Made by a program: the position numbers and the translations under genes. The notes under the pieces are model-generated. The model did no database searches. It saw only the letters and a list, made by a program, of their open reading frames with translations, and was not told the DNA's origin. A stretch of 64,000 nucleotides of DNA from Psychrobacillus psychrodurans (GTDB lineage Bacteria > Bacillota > Bacilli > Bacillales_A > Planococcaceae): NCBI GenBank assembly GCA_900114885.1, contig FOUN01000001.1, positions 522,808 to 586,807 on the forward strand, written 5' to 3'. Position 1 is the stretch's first letter; each line of letters begins with the position of its first letter. Positions 24,990 to 33,951 of this stretch are shown here, one piece after another.

Positions 24990-25652
24990 ATGAAGGTACG
25001 AATTGAGTGGGTTTACAAAACGCCGAGAGGAGCGGAGATGGATTTCTTTTCAGAGGAAGTACCTGCTGCTCAAGCGCTATTGTTTGTGGAAGATATCGAG
25101 CGTACTGGGAGATTAAAGACGTTGACCTTTGTTGACCGTTTCGATAGCTCATGGACAGTAAAGGAATTGAAGGGGTATTTGAAGGGTATTGAAACGGAGC
25201 CGCATAATGTGGTAGTGTATTTCGATGGCGGATATGATCGCGAAACGAAAAGTTCTGGGCTTGGCTGTGTTATTTATTATGAGCAGAATGGAAAGGCATA
25301 TCGATTAAGACGAAATGCTGCCGCGACAGGTTTGGAGTCTAATAATGAAGCAGAATATGCAGCAATGCATTTAGGTTTACAGGAATTGAATTTACTAGGC
25401 GTTCATCATTTGCCTGTTCGATTTATAGGTGATTCACAGGTAGTGATCAATCATTTGAACGGCGAATGGCCTGTAATCGAGAGGGATTTAACTGGGTGGG
25501 CCGACCGAATTGAAGCCAAATTAAAAGATCTCGGTATTCAGGCTGAGTATGAGCTTGTGCCGAGAAAGATTAATGGAGAAGCAGATCGCTTAGCGACACA
25601 GGCTTTGAATGGTATTGAGATTAAGGCTGTAATTGAGTTGGTAGAGGATTAG
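24990..25652 (+). CDS. RNase H-like (reverse transcriptase-like) domain protein
   Basis: The 220-residue protein has an N-terminal region of about 65 residues and a C-terminal RNase HI fold with the four acidic residues in order: Asp in VVYFDGGYD, Glu in SNNEAEYAAMH, Asp in IGDSQVVI and Asp in GEADRLATQA. It probably cleaves RNA in RNA-DNA hybrids, like YpeP/YpdQ-type bacillar proteins. The ATG at 24990 follows AAGGAGG. It is a single-gene unit with its own terminator. Confidence 0.88.
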   Translation: MKVRIEWVYKTPRGAEMDFFSEEVPAAQALLFVEDIERTGRLKTLTFVDRFDSSWTVKELKGYLKGIETEPHNVVVYFDGGYDRETKSSGLGCVIYYEQNGKAYRLRRNAAATGLESNNEAEYAAMHLGLQELNLLGVHHLPVRFIGDSQVVINHLNGEWPVIERDLTGWADRIEAKLKDLGIQAEYELVPRKINGEADRLATQALNGIEIKAVIELVED

Positions 25653-25692
25653 GTTTACTTTTTTATTTATTTAATTTTCTACCTACATATTG

Positions 25693-25731
25693 AAAACACC
25701 ATTGCCTGTGGGGGCAATGGTGTTTTTACTT
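25693..25731 (+). terminator. Terminator of the RNase H-like gene
   Basis: AAAACACCATTGCC (25693-25706) pairs perfectly with GGCAATGGTGTTTT (25713-25726) around TGTGGG and runs into T residues. The symmetry and flanking A tract let it serve the convergent minus-strand gene as well. Confidence 0.92.
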
Positions 25732-25750
25732 TGCTCTATATTCATAATTT

Positions 25751-26152
25751 CTATAAATGTGCTGCATTTTCTTGTTTTGCTGGTGAATCGTTGTTGTCTT
25801 CCGGTAAAGATTCTACTTTTTTAGCTAATTTTTTCTGTTGAGATTTCGGGAAAGCTTGTTTTGCTTCTGCCTTTGAGTTAGCATCTTGTACATTTTCATT
25901 ATAATATTGAACGCTTGTCATGGCACCCTCTTCAACCATACGATTGTCATCTGGATCATTCGGATCTGAGAAGCCCGTCTTTGTCATTTGACTTGGTTTT
26001 GTGTTTTTAGCAGATACCATAGAGTCAATCTTCGTTTTAGAATTTTTTACTGCAGTTTTTAATTGTGCTTTATTGTTTTTACTTGTGAAATATACTGCTG
26101 CAAGTGCTGTAGCTGCTCCTATTAACATAGATCTTTTATTTCCGTTTGCCAT
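25751..26152 (-). CDS. Small hypothetical protein with N-terminal membrane segment
   Basis: The 133-residue protein starts MANGNKRSMLIGAATALAAVYF, a short hydrophobic anchor, followed by a Lys/Asn/Gln-rich hydrophilic tail containing DPNDPDDNRMVEEGAM. The layout recalls YtxH-like bacillar proteins but I do not recognise a domain. The ATG at 26152 sits eight bases after AAAGGGAG and is preferred to the GTG nine bases earlier. The convergent neighbour shares its terminator. Confidence 0.7.
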   Translation of the reverse strand: MANGNKRSMLIGAATALAAVYFTSKNNKAQLKTAVKNSKTKIDSMVSAKNTKPSQMTKTGFSDPNDPDDNRMVEEGAMTSVQYYNENVQDANSKAEAKQAFPKSQQKKLAKKVESLPEDNNDSPAKQENAAHL

Positions 26153-26314
26153 AATCATCACTCCCTTTCTCTATATATACCCATTTCTTTTCAAGCTCAA
26201 TCCTTTTTTATCTGTCCTTTTTTTGATTGTTTTAACAGTACATATGCCCGATAACTTTCTTACTAAAAATAGGATAAAATAATAGTCGACTTACAAGAAG
26301 AAGGAGAAAAAAGC

Positions 26315-26794
26315 ATGACAGGAAACACACACATCATTGGCGGTCTTGCAGCAAGTCTTGCTTTTGCTCAAGTTTCAAACTACGAGCCCGTCCTATTAGT
26401 CGGCGCTGGCGTGGTAGGAGCAATTATACCTGATATTTGCCATGGAGGCAGTAAAATTGGTCGTAAATTTAAGGTACTATCAAACTTGATCAATACCATC
26501 TTCGGACACCGTTCTTTCACGCATAGTTTACTGTTTTTAGTATTAATGGCCATCCTTTTGAATACTTTTATTGATAATGATTCAATTATACTAGGAATTC
26601 TAATTGGTATGGCGAGTCATTACATATTAGATATGGCGACGAAAAACGGTATTAAGTTACTATACCCACTAAAGATTACCGTTCGATTTCCCGTCACAAC
26701 CAGAACTGGTGGCACAGTTGAGTACCTCGTATTTGCAGTATTATCACTACTAACCGTCTATTTCGGCTATGGCGTATTCGGAAATTATTTTTAA
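26315..26794 (+). CDS. YdjM-like membrane-bound metal-dependent hydrolase
   Basis: The 159-residue membrane protein has the His/Asp pattern of the YdjM/DUF457 family: NTHIIGGLA at the start, IIPDICHGGSKIGRK, GHRSFTHSLLF and ASHYILDMAT. These residues are thought to bind metal at the membrane face; the substrate of the family is unknown. AAGGAG precedes the ATG, and a tight terminator follows the stop. Confidence 0.87.
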   Translation: MTGNTHIIGGLAASLAFAQVSNYEPVLLVGAGVVGAIIPDICHGGSKIGRKFKVLSNLINTIFGHRSFTHSLLFLVLMAILLNTFIDNDSIILGILIGMASHYILDMATKNGIKLLYPLKITVRFPVTTRTGGTVEYLVFAVLSLLTVYFGYGVFGNYF

Positions 26795-26795
26795 C

Positions 26796-26827
26796 AAAAA
26801 AGCTACTCTTAAGAGTGGCTTTTTTGT
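26796..26827 (+). terminator. Terminator of the YdjM-like gene
   Basis: AAAAAAGCTACTCTTAAGAG folds with GTGGCTTTTTT: stem AAAAAAGC(T/C)ACTCTT with its complement, T run at the end. Confidence 0.88.
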
Positions 26828-27018
26828 TAGGGTAATTCTTTTTTATAATAATAAGCCGTATCAGTAAGTATAATTATACGAATTATTCCATGGAACTTAT
26901 AATTGTATTAGATTTCTTAAGTTAATAGAATTTATAGAAAACTTGCAATATATAATTGACGATTTAGTAATAGAAGTGGGATAGTTAAGAAAGATGTACA
27001 AATAAGGGGGCTATAAAT

Positions 27019-27924
27019 ATGGGGAAAGCATTGGTGTTAGGCGGAACAAGATTTTTTGGTGTACAACTAGTCGAATCTTTATTGAAGCAAGGGTTTGATG
27101 TAACAATTGCTTCACGAGGGAATGTGGAGGATTCTTTTGGAGATAAAGTGAGTCGTATAAAGTTCGACCGCCTAGATGTTAGCAATATGCAGAAGAATTT
27201 TGTAGATACCGAATGGGATATCGTGTTTGATCAAATATGTTACTCCTCCCAGGAAGCGATAGATGCAATAGACGTTTTTAAAGGGAAAACCAAAAAGTAT
27301 GTATTCACATCTTCTAAATCTGTCTATGAATCAGTTAGCACAGGTAAAGGATTTACTGAAGAGGATTTCAATCCATTTGAATACAGTTTAAATGTAGGCT
27401 CAAAAGAAGACTTTTCCTACGGTGAAGGAAAAAGACAAGCTGAAACAGCATTTTTTGGACGTTCACCTTTTCCTGTCGTAGCAGTTAGATTTCCAATTGT
27501 AATTGGACTTAATGATTATACAGAGAGATTAAATTACTATATTCGAAAAGTAAGAGATCTTGAGGATGTGCATTTCGTCAACCTAGAGGCTGCTATGGAT
27601 TTTATATCAGAGGAGGAGGCTGGTGATTTCTTAGCATGGGTTGGCCAATCTGATTTTGAAGGTCCTATTAATGCGACTTCCAATGGTTACGTGAGAATGG
27701 GAGAACTGCTTGAATATATTGAAGAAAAAGTTGAAAAGCATGCGAATGTTGTTACAACGACCGATGAAGAGAGCGGATCACCTTACAATATTTCAGAAAC
27801 TTGGTTGATTAGCAATGAAAAAGCAAAGTCTCTAGGTTATGAATTTAAAGATTTGAAGGAGTACTTGCCTGGGCTAATAGGTGAGGCATTAGCTAAAATG
27901 GATGAAATTAGGCACAACAATTAG
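27019..27924 (+). CDS. NAD(P)-dependent epimerase/dehydratase-like SDR
   Basis: The 301-residue extended short-chain dehydrogenase has the dinucleotide loop GGTRFFG at residues 8-14 and a Tyr/Lys pair in SYGEGKRQAE. The Asp usually found at the end of beta-2 is not obvious, and IASRGN follows beta-2, which may favour NADP. It resembles bacillar proteins annotated as nucleoside-diphosphate-sugar epimerases or reductases; the substrate cannot be told. GGGGGC precedes the ATG, and the gene appears to be monocistronic. Confidence 0.83.
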   Translation: MGKALVLGGTRFFGVQLVESLLKQGFDVTIASRGNVEDSFGDKVSRIKFDRLDVSNMQKNFVDTEWDIVFDQICYSSQEAIDAIDVFKGKTKKYVFTSSKSVYESVSTGKGFTEEDFNPFEYSLNVGSKEDFSYGEGKRQAETAFFGRSPFPVVAVRFPIVIGLNDYTERLNYYIRKVRDLEDVHFVNLEAAMDFISEEEAGDFLAWVGQSDFEGPINATSNGYVRMGELLEYIEEKVEKHANVVTTTDEESGSPYNISETWLISNEKAKSLGYEFKDLKEYLPGLIGEALAKMDEIRHNN

Positions 27925-28008
27925 TTTGGTGCAATAAATTAAAAATATGTTTTTATAAATAGCATATATTCTAAATAACAGAAAGTTTTACCAGGGGGAG
28001 TGATCTGA

Positions 28009-28710
28009 GTGAGAGCTATTATTGGTGTTTCGTCAAACATTAAAGAAGATTTGCTATCAGTTCCGTTGAGTAATGTTCGTGCAATCACGCAGTTCGGAGG
28101 TGTTCCAGTTGTGCTGCCGAATTTAGAGATGGATGGTATAGAGGAAATAGCAAGTACAATCGATGGGCTGTTATTAACTGGTGGTGGAGATATTGATCCC
28201 ACGTTGTTTGGTGAAGAGCCACTGCCTGGATTGGGTAATATTGTGCCGGAGCGAGACCGGTTTGAAGTAGCACTTATTCAAAAGATGTTGAAATTGAATA
28301 AGCCAATTTTAGGGATATGTCGTGGTGCACAGATTATGAGTATTGCGATGGGTGGGGATATGTATCAGGATATTTATTCACAAAGAGATGGTTCATTATT
28401 ACAGCATGATCAGCAGGCTCCAAATTGGCATGGTTCTCATTTTGTTGAAGTGACAGAAGGATCTTTGTTAAGTAAAATTGTTGGAGTGGATAAATTTAAG
28501 GTGAATAGCTATCATCATCAAGCACTTCGAAATATGCCAGATGGTTTTATCGTCAGTGGTGTTGCAAGTGATGGTGTAATTGAATCTTTTGAAAGCACAT
28601 ATCACACATTTGTTATGGGGGTTCAGTGGCATCCAGAGAGCTTAATAAGTAAAAATGATACCAGTTCGCTTGCGATATTTGAGGCATTTATAAATGAGTG
28701 TAAGAAATAA
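28009..28710 (+). CDS. Class I glutamine amidotransferase-like hydrolase (peptidase C26)
   Basis: The 233-residue enzyme has the gamma-glutamyl hydrolase triad: Cys in LGICRGAQIM, and His/Glu in VQWHPESL. LLLTGGGDIDPTLFGEE near residue 65 and the HHQALRNMPDGF segment match the PuuD/YvdE group, which cleaves gamma-glutamyl-GABA or related gamma-glutamyl amides. The GTG start follows AGGGGGAG. No polyamine genes are adjacent, so the substrate is open. Confidence 0.9.
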   Translation: MRAIIGVSSNIKEDLLSVPLSNVRAITQFGGVPVVLPNLEMDGIEEIASTIDGLLLTGGGDIDPTLFGEEPLPGLGNIVPERDRFEVALIQKMLKLNKPILGICRGAQIMSIAMGGDMYQDIYSQRDGSLLQHDQQAPNWHGSHFVEVTEGSLLSKIVGVDKFKVNSYHHQALRNMPDGFIVSGVASDGVIESFESTYHTFVMGVQWHPESLISKNDTSSLAIFEAFINECKK

Positions 28711-29001
28711 AGTTAGACAGAGAACAAGTTTTTAAAGGTTTTCTGTCGAGTTCCAGGGTTTGTCAGAGGCAAAGAGAATGTAAACGGAAACGAAGCTTCG
28801 GGTGATTGCTCATCGATCACTCCTGTGTAAAGCGTCAGCCTAAAACATATTAGGAACATTGGATCCCTGATAGCTTATGCTTTAAAACGACTGTTTAATT
28901 GCAGTCGTTTTTATTATTCTCTTTTTTACTTAAAAAATGTAATTCATGAATTGTTTTTTCTGGGGAAAGCTATTTGAATCATGAATAAGGAGGTATTGGC
29001 T
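28711..29001. other. Intergenic region before the M23 peptidase gene
   Basis: No gene is visible. The moderately GC-rich 28740-28860 segment contains a short palindrome near 28808 (GTGATTGCTCATCGATCAC) and may be a remnant of a dispersed element, but I could not match it to the two repeat families here. The terminator at 28884 follows. Confidence 0.4.
28884..28916 (+). terminator. Intrinsic terminator
   Basis: AAAACGACTG (28884-28893) pairs with CAGTCGTTTT (28902-28911) and is followed by TATTATT. It is 170 bases from the upstream stop codon, so it probably ends the amidotransferase transcript. Confidence 0.85.
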
Positions 29002-30012
29002 TTGAGTAGCTGGCTGAGGCGAGGTTTTTATGCATGTGTGCTTTCATTTCTGATTTCAACGAGTGTTTCAGCAGCGGAGAAGGAACCAACGCGGGAGCAG
29101 ATTTTGGAAATGCGCATGGATTACTATATAAAGTATTCGAGTGAAATGCTACCGTGGTATTACTTGGCGGCAATTGACCAATATGAACGAAATCTACAAG
29201 AGGTTCGAAGTGATCTTCCGAAACGAGATGGTGTTGTGGCGTTTCAATTTTCCACTGACTTTTGGGTTGGTTTATTGAATCCAATTAGAGATGACCGCGA
29301 TCTTATATCAATAACTTTCTTTGATGGAAAAGGTCTTGATGGGAATAATGATGGTTTCGCTGATCTTAAACAGGATGAAGATGTGATGTATACTCTAACT
29401 AATTACTTGAATGAACGTGTGGTAACTGAGGAAGATTTTGAAAAGTCCTTGAAGGAATATTATATTCGAGATGAAGCAGTTAAACAGATCATAACAAATG
29501 CTAAAATTTATAAGCATTATAATACGGTAGACCTTGATGGACGTGCATTTCCACTGGCTCTTCAGCATAATTACAGTTACCGTAGTACTTGGGGCGACAG
29601 ACGCGGTTGGGGCGGTCGTCGTATGCATGAAGGGACCGATTTATTCGCTTCCTATGGTGTACCAGTGAAGTCAACAACTTATGGAATTGTAGAAACGAAG
29701 GGCTGGAATGATTACGGCGGCTGGCGTGTTGGGATTCGTGATGTAAATAATACCTATCATTATTACGCCCACTTGTCGGGTTATACGAAGGAGTTAAAAG
29801 AAGGCGATATTTTGGAACCAGGTACGGTCATTGGCTATGTTGGTAGCTCAGGATACGGTCGTGAAGGAACCTCGGGTAAATTCCCGCCACATCTGCATTA
29901 CGGAATGTATAAATTTAACGGTCGCACGGAGTGGGCTTACGACCCTTTCCCATTATTGAAGCGTTGGGAACAGCAGGAAAGGAATGCTAAAAAGAATCCA
30001 GCAGCGAGTTAG
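29002..30012 (+). CDS. M23 (LytM-type) zinc metallopeptidase, LytH-like
   Basis: The 336-residue exported protein has a signal peptide (RRGFYACVLSFLISTSVSA) and a C-terminal M23 domain with HxxxD in RMHEGTDLFA and HLHYG as zinc ligands, plus TYHYYAHLSGY. The N-terminal half resembles LytH, the sporulation L-Ala-D-Glu endopeptidase of B. subtilis, so action on spore cortex or cell-wall stem peptides is likely. The AAGGAGGT at 28987-28994 points to the TTG at 29002; the upstream ATG at 28981 contains that ribosome site in its own coding sequence. Confidence 0.83.
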   Translation: MSSWLRRGFYACVLSFLISTSVSAAEKEPTREQILEMRMDYYIKYSSEMLPWYYLAAIDQYERNLQEVRSDLPKRDGVVAFQFSTDFWVGLLNPIRDDRDLISITFFDGKGLDGNNDGFADLKQDEDVMYTLTNYLNERVVTEEDFEKSLKEYYIRDEAVKQIITNAKIYKHYNTVDLDGRAFPLALQHNYSYRSTWGDRRGWGGRRMHEGTDLFASYGVPVKSTTYGIVETKGWNDYGGWRVGIRDVNNTYHYYAHLSGYTKELKEGDILEPGTVIGYVGSSGYGREGTSGKFPPHLHYGMYKFNGRTEWAYDPFPLLKRWEQQERNAKKNPAAS

Positions 30013-30022
30013 TTGCTGGATT
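29995..30022 (+). terminator. Hairpin overlapping the M23 stop codon
   Basis: AATCCAGCA (29995-30003) pairs with TGCTGGATT (30014-30022), enclosing the stop codon in the loop. The T tract is short, so termination would be weak. The gap to the convergent gene (30023-30183) shows nothing else. Confidence 0.55.
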
Positions 30023-30183
30023 TACATGTCGAGAAAGTGAAACTTCGATCAATGGATTACTTCATCCCTCAAATAAAACATTCAGGCTTCAACGAGTCTC
30101 ACTTATTCTTTGTTGCTTGGGTTAACTAATGAAGGTGGCAATCTTAAGACGTTTAGGACGTGGCGATATAATCGACCATGTCG

Positions 30184-30519
30184 TTAAAGCCCAATAAAAG
30201 CAAGAGTAATCCAAAATAAATGAAGCATGAGTACACCTACATAGAGGGAAATTGCTATATTTAATAAAATCAGTATGAATGGTTTCGATTCTAACTTGGA
30301 TACAATTCCGATTAATAAAACCGGTAGAGCTATTTTTATAAAATAAAAACCTGCAACATTAACATTATATATAGTATTCATAATCGGATTGGATTCTGTA
30401 ATAAGATGATTTTGAATTCCAAAATCGGTAAAAAGAGCATCGAAAGTCGCAAGTAGTAACAAGATAATACCCATATTAATCAGTTTATTTCGAGGTGAAG
30501 TAGAAGAAATTGATTGCAA
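30184..30519 (-). CDS. Small membrane protein, DUF5658-like
   Basis: The 111-residue protein has three hydrophobic helices after a short cytoplasmic start; LLLATFDALFTDFGI and ESNPIMNTIYN match the layout of DUF5658 proteins, whose function is unknown. It starts at a TTG ten bases after AAAGAGGA and stands alone, facing the M23 gene. Confidence 0.72.
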   Translation of the reverse strand: MQSISSTSPRNKLINMGIILLLLATFDALFTDFGIQNHLITESNPIMNTIYNVNVAGFYFIKIALPVLLIGIVSKLESKPFILILLNIAISLYVGVLMLHLFWITLAFIGL

Positions 30520-30636
30520 AGTGATATAATCCTCTTTCCTGTTTTTCTATTAGTATGTGATGGAAGTGGAGGAATATATTCTTGTACTTATAAAAATAGA
30601 TTACAATGAAACTAGTTAAGAGAGGATGTGCCAAGA

Positions 30637-31302
30637 TTGAAAGATATTCCATTTATATGTTCTTGGAGTGGTGGGAAGGATTCTGCAATGGCTTATTATC
30701 GTGCAATGAAAATGGGGATGAAACCAAAAAGGTTACTGACAATGTTTGAAGAGAATGGAGGGATTTCTAAATCTCATGCACTTCCCCTTGAAGTGGTGAG
30801 AGCTCAAGCAGAAAGTTTAGGAGTGCCATTGTTCATAAAAGAAGCAAGTTGGAATTCCTATGAGAGTCAATTTATAGATGCAATGGATCAGTGCAGTGTT
30901 CAAGGAATTACACATGGTGTATTTGGAGATATTGATCTTGAGGGTCACTTAGAATGGGTACAAAAGACGTGTGAGAAATCGGGTATTGTTGCTGTGCATC
31001 CATTGTGGAAGGAGCCACGTCGAAGAATTATTGAGGAGTTGTTAGACGTAGGTTTTGAGGCTTGGATTGTAGTTGTTAACACTTCTATGATGCCAGCAGA
31101 GTTTGTTGGGAGAAAATTTTCGAAAGAATTAATAGTAGAACTAGAAGAATTAGAGATTGATGCTTGTGGGGAAAATGGAGAATTTCATACGGTCGTTGTG
31201 GACGGTCCAATTTTTTCTAAAAGGGTTCCAGTTAAAATTGGAGAAGCTGTCGTAAGAGGTGATTATATTTTCTCTCCAGTATCTATCGAAGGAAAAAGTT
31301 AA
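30637..31302 (+). CDS. PP-loop ATPase, Dph6/diphthamide-synthase-like family
   Basis: The 221-residue protein begins with the ATP pyrophosphatase P-loop in SWSGGKDSAMAY and carries the family hallmark ACGENGEFHTVVVDGP near residue 185. Archaeal and eukaryotic relatives ligate ammonia to diphthine; bacteria lack diphthamide, so this branch must do something else, possibly an amide ligation. The TTG at 30637 fits AGAGGA better than the GTG at 30628. Confidence 0.87.
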   Translation: MKDIPFICSWSGGKDSAMAYYRAMKMGMKPKRLLTMFEENGGISKSHALPLEVVRAQAESLGVPLFIKEASWNSYESQFIDAMDQCSVQGITHGVFGDIDLEGHLEWVQKTCEKSGIVAVHPLWKEPRRRIIEELLDVGFEAWIVVVNTSMMPAEFVGRKFSKELIVELEELEIDACGENGEFHTVVVDGPIFSKRVPVKIGEAVVRGDYIFSPVSIEGKS

Positions 31303-31381
31303 ACCTTTTTGATTATTAGTACTGAAAAAGGGTATCGTAAAGAAGGAAATACATATAATTTTGAAATGGTGGAGAATACAA

Positions 31382-31846
31382 ATGACGAAAATGAATAGAG
31401 GAATTATTACTGCGCTTTCGGCAATTGGCTTAGCACAAGGCTTGAAGGTTTTAACGCATAAAAAGCTAACGGGTAACTGGGATTTAAAGCAGGCTTTTAC
31501 AACAGGAGGAATGCCGAGCTCTCATTCAGCGGGTGTAGCGGCTTTGGCATCTTATGTCGCAACAAATAAAGGTGCTCGTCATACGGAAACTGCTCTAGCG
31601 GTTGTTTTCGGTGTAATTGTGATGTATGATGCACAGGGAATTCGTAGACATACAGGTGAAATTGCTCAATTAGTAAATGACTTGGAAGATAATATTGTGG
31701 CGCTATCCGGTAATTTTCCTAGCTTTGAATATGTTCAACGCGAAGGAGAGTTAAAAGAACTTCTGGGTCATCAACCGGTAGAAGTAATGGCTGGTGCGCT
31801 ATTAGGAACGGCTTTTGGAGTTATGTGTGCTAAATTAGAAGATTAA
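31382..31846 (+). CDS. Divergent PAP2-family membrane protein (DUF212, YuiD-like)
   Basis: The 154-residue protein has the PAP2 relic motifs MPSSHSAGVAAL and RRHTGEIAQLVN with several membrane segments. Members such as B. subtilis YuiD are predicted acid phosphatases or vanadium haloperoxidase-like proteins with no proven substrate. The ATG at 31382 follows GGTGGAG, preferred over the in-frame TTG at 31361. A strong terminator follows. Confidence 0.87.
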   Translation: MTKMNRGIITALSAIGLAQGLKVLTHKKLTGNWDLKQAFTTGGMPSSHSAGVAALASYVATNKGARHTETALAVVFGVIVMYDAQGIRRHTGEIAQLVNDLEDNIVALSGNFPSFEYVQREGELKELLGHQPVEVMAGALLGTAFGVMCAKLED

Positions 31847-31862
31847 TCAATTGTTATATTCA

Positions 31863-31899
31863 AAAGCCAGGTTAGATAGGAATTCTAACCTGGCTTTGT
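31863..31899 (+). terminator. Terminator of the YuiD-like gene
   Basis: AAAGCCAGGTTAGA (31863-31876) pairs perfectly with TCTAACCTGGCTTT (31884-31897) around seven bases. Confidence 0.9.
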
Positions 31900-32011
31900 T
31901 CTTCTAAAAGGTAAGATAATCCATTAGGTGATTGGACAAAGCATTTCTAGGTTCTTGTTCAGAGAGAATCGGGCGTCTTTTTACTCGGTTTTTTCTTAAA
32001 AAATAAAAAAG

Positions 32012-32188
32012 TGAATCAATTTCATAAAATTATATTAAATAGTGAAACCCGAACAACGCTGATTTCCGCTCTAGGCGGACGCTTTCCGCGGGCACGGCTT
32101 CAATCTCCTCGTCACTACGTTCCTGTGGGGCTTTCAGCTCGCGCTGTTCCCGCTGGAGTCGCCGCCTGCCGCTCCAATCAATACTCAA
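32012..32188. repeat. GC-rich palindromic dispersed element, copy B
   Basis: The core from 32058 reads GCTGATTTCCGC, AGGCGGACGCTTTCCGCGGG, and closes with CCCGCTGGAGTCGCCGCC and CAATCAAT. The core ends match copy A, while about 50 AT-rich bases before it and the CTCCTCGTC and CTTTCAGCTCGCGCTG segments match the inverted copy D at 39.1 kb. A reading frame across it (32011-32241) is spurious. Confidence 0.82.
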
Positions 32189-32261
32189 TTATCAGTTTTT
32201 GTACATGGTTGATTGGACGAAGGTCTGCGAATGTAGTGTGAAATTTTTTTCGACGAACATG

Positions 32262-32325
32262 AGCCGCAGCAAAGGAAGCAGCTAAAGCCATGCCTACGGA
32301 AAGCGTCCGTCCTTCGCTAAAATCA
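32262..32325. repeat. Partial inverted copy of the GC-rich element
   Basis: The segment contains GCCATGCCTACGGAAAGCGT followed by CCGTCCTTCGC, which is the reverse of the GGACGCTTTCCG core of copies B and D. It lies about 75 bases after copy B in the 534-base gap before the lipoprotein genes. Confidence 0.6.
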
Positions 32326-32381
32326 ACGACATGCCTAGGTTTCTTTTGAGAGGGGGCTAGCGTCTTTAAAATCGGTTTTTC

Positions 32382-32855
32382 TTATTGGTTTTCGTCGTTA
32401 TAGGTTTTAGTCTCTCCATCTGTATACCCGATTTCTAAATCAAACTTCGTGTACTCATCTACTTCAAATGCCGATACTACTCTTTGGATTATTTCTTCAT
32501 TACTCATTACTTTCATTGGTTGTAGTTCTAAGAAAATTGGTTGGAGCACAGCATAGGCAGCATCCCCTTGTAAACTGGTAGCGGCATGCATATTACTATA
32601 TATTGCTTCCTTTGATTCGACATTGTATTGAGCCACTATACCATCTGTATTATCAGGTGTATCGATGTGAAGGTCAAAGTTAGTGAAGCTATATTCATTT
32701 TTGGGATTCTCATCTACTAGATTATCCTCTTCTGGATTAACTGTTGTACCATAAGGAACATGCTCTTCTGTTTCGTCATTATTGTTGCCACCACATGCTC
32801 CTAAAGTTAGTGCAGAGGTTAATATTATAGTGCTAAGTATTTTAGACGTTTTCAA
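32382..32855 (-). CDS. YusW-like lipoprotein, copy 2
   Basis: The 157-residue protein has a lipoprotein signal with lipobox TLGACGG and an acidic linker followed by a domain starting FTNFDLHID and ending DLEIGYTDGETKTY. It is a tandem paralogue of the neighbour gene; the IDT, VAQYNVE, IIQRVVSAF and YTKFDLEI segments align. I place the start at a TTG after AAAGGGG, because the upstream ATG would add unrelated residues in front of the signal peptide. The family function is unknown. Confidence 0.82.
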   Translation of the reverse strand: MKTSKILSTIILTSALTLGACGGNNNDETEEHVPYGTTVNPEEDNLVDENPKNEYSFTNFDLHIDTPDNTDGIVAQYNVESKEAIYSNMHAATSLQGDAAYAVLQPIFLELQPMKVMSNEEIIQRVVSAFEVDEYTKFDLEIGYTDGETKTYNDENQ

Positions 32856-32889
32856 GATGATGACCCCTTTCATAGCATAATAAAAATAA

Positions 32890-32916
32890 AACCAAGTTAG
32901 AAAGTCCAACTTGGTT
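32890..32916 (-). terminator. Hairpin between the two lipoprotein genes
   Basis: AACCAAGTT (32890-32898) pairs with AACTTGGTT (32908-32916). On the minus strand the stem is followed by TTTATTTTTATTA, a good T tract, so it should terminate the upstream lipoprotein gene. Confidence 0.75.
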
Positions 32917-32924
32917 AAGTGTAT

Positions 32925-33434
32925 TTATTTTTTATTTTTATTATCTGTATAGGTTTTAACTTCTTTTTCACCATCATAAGCAATCTCTAAATTTAAGTTT
33001 GTATATTCTTCCATACCAAAAGCAAGTGTGACTCTTTGAATAACATCTTCATCGGCCATATCTTTGTTTAGTTGTAGTTCACCAAGAACAGATTTAAGAA
33101 GTTCATTAGCTTCTTCTCCCTCTATGTTCGCAGAATCTTTTTCATTAGTGTAAAGAGAGTCTTTTGGTTCTGCAGTATATTGTGCAACTACCGCATCTTT
33201 TGCTTCGGCAGTATCAATGTGTAGATTAAACGACTCGAATGCTACTTCTTTTGGTTCTTCTTCAGGAGTTTCTACAGTTGTGTCCTCTTTTGCTGTTTCT
33301 TCTTCTTGTTTTTGTACTTCGGTTTCATTGAGTTCGTTTTCTTCTACTTCATCATTGTTGTCTCCACAAGCTCCTAAAAGTAATGCCGAAGTTAGAAATG
33401 TTGAAGTTAGTACTTTAAATTTTGTGGTTTTCAT
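32925..33434 (-). CDS. YusW-like lipoprotein, copy 1
   Basis: The 169-residue protein has lipobox LLLGACGD, a long acidic Glu/Thr linker (residues 28-62) and the same YusW-like domain as the next gene (FESFNLHIDT, VVAQYTAEPKD, DVIQRVTLAFGMEEY). Related B. subtilis YusW is an uncharacterised lipoprotein. The copies have diverged well beyond recent duplication. Confidence 0.85.
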   Translation of the reverse strand: MKTTKFKVLTSTFLTSALLLGACGDNNDEVEENELNETEVQKQEEETAKEDTTVETPEEEPKEVAFESFNLHIDTAEAKDAVVAQYTAEPKDSLYTNEKDSANIEGEEANELLKSVLGELQLNKDMADEDVIQRVTLAFGMEEYTNLNLEIAYDGEKEVKTYTDNKNKK

Positions 33435-33595
33435 CTAGTTGGCTCCTTTCGAGGTGTTCAAACCTACTGTATTATATAACCCAAAATAGATGCCTTAAAC
33501 ATTTTAGTATATTTATTAATTGAAGTTATAAATGATTATGATTAGTATTATGGGGTAAAGAAACATATCGTTCTAATAAGGAGGAGTATGATTGA

Positions 33596-33928
33596 ATGGA
33601 GAATTATACGGAACTTACATCTGTTGACCAATGGAAGCAAGTTTTGGAACGGTCAAGTGAAAAACCAGTACTAGTGTTCAAGCATAGTACAACCTGTCCC
33701 GTAAGTGCTCATGCGTATGGAGAGTTCAGTTCGTTTGAAAAACAGATGGACCGCTATTTGGTGAAGGTGATAGAGCACCGTTCTGTATCCAATGAAATAG
33801 CTATGGATCTGGGAATTCAACATCAATCTCCTCAAGCATTTGTGATAGCAAATGGAGAAGCAGTGTGGAATGCATCGCACTGGAAAATTACTAAAAAGAC
33901 ATTAGATACGGTAACAGCAACTTTATAA
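33596..33928 (+). CDS. ytxJ: Bacilliredoxin YtxJ (BrxC), monothiol
   Basis: The 110-residue thioredoxin-fold protein has one active Cys34 in HSTTCPVSAHA, and later QHQSPQAFVI with the cis-Pro expected for the fold. YtxJ/BrxC removes bacillithiol from S-bacillithiolated proteins after oxidative stress, which implies the organism makes bacillithiol. AAGGAGGAG precedes the ATG. An RsbR paralogue follows after 23 bases, linking it to the general stress response. Confidence 0.9.
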   Translation: MENYTELTSVDQWKQVLERSSEKPVLVFKHSTTCPVSAHAYGEFSSFEKQMDRYLVKVIEHRSVSNEIAMDLGIQHQSPQAFVIANGEAVWNASHWKITKKTLDTVTATL

Positions 33929-33951
33929 AGATTGGGGATTAGAGCAAAGGA

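Noticed and set aside
32011..32241. 76-codon plus-strand reading frame
   Set aside because: It lies in the GC-rich dispersed element; homologous copies do not keep the frame.
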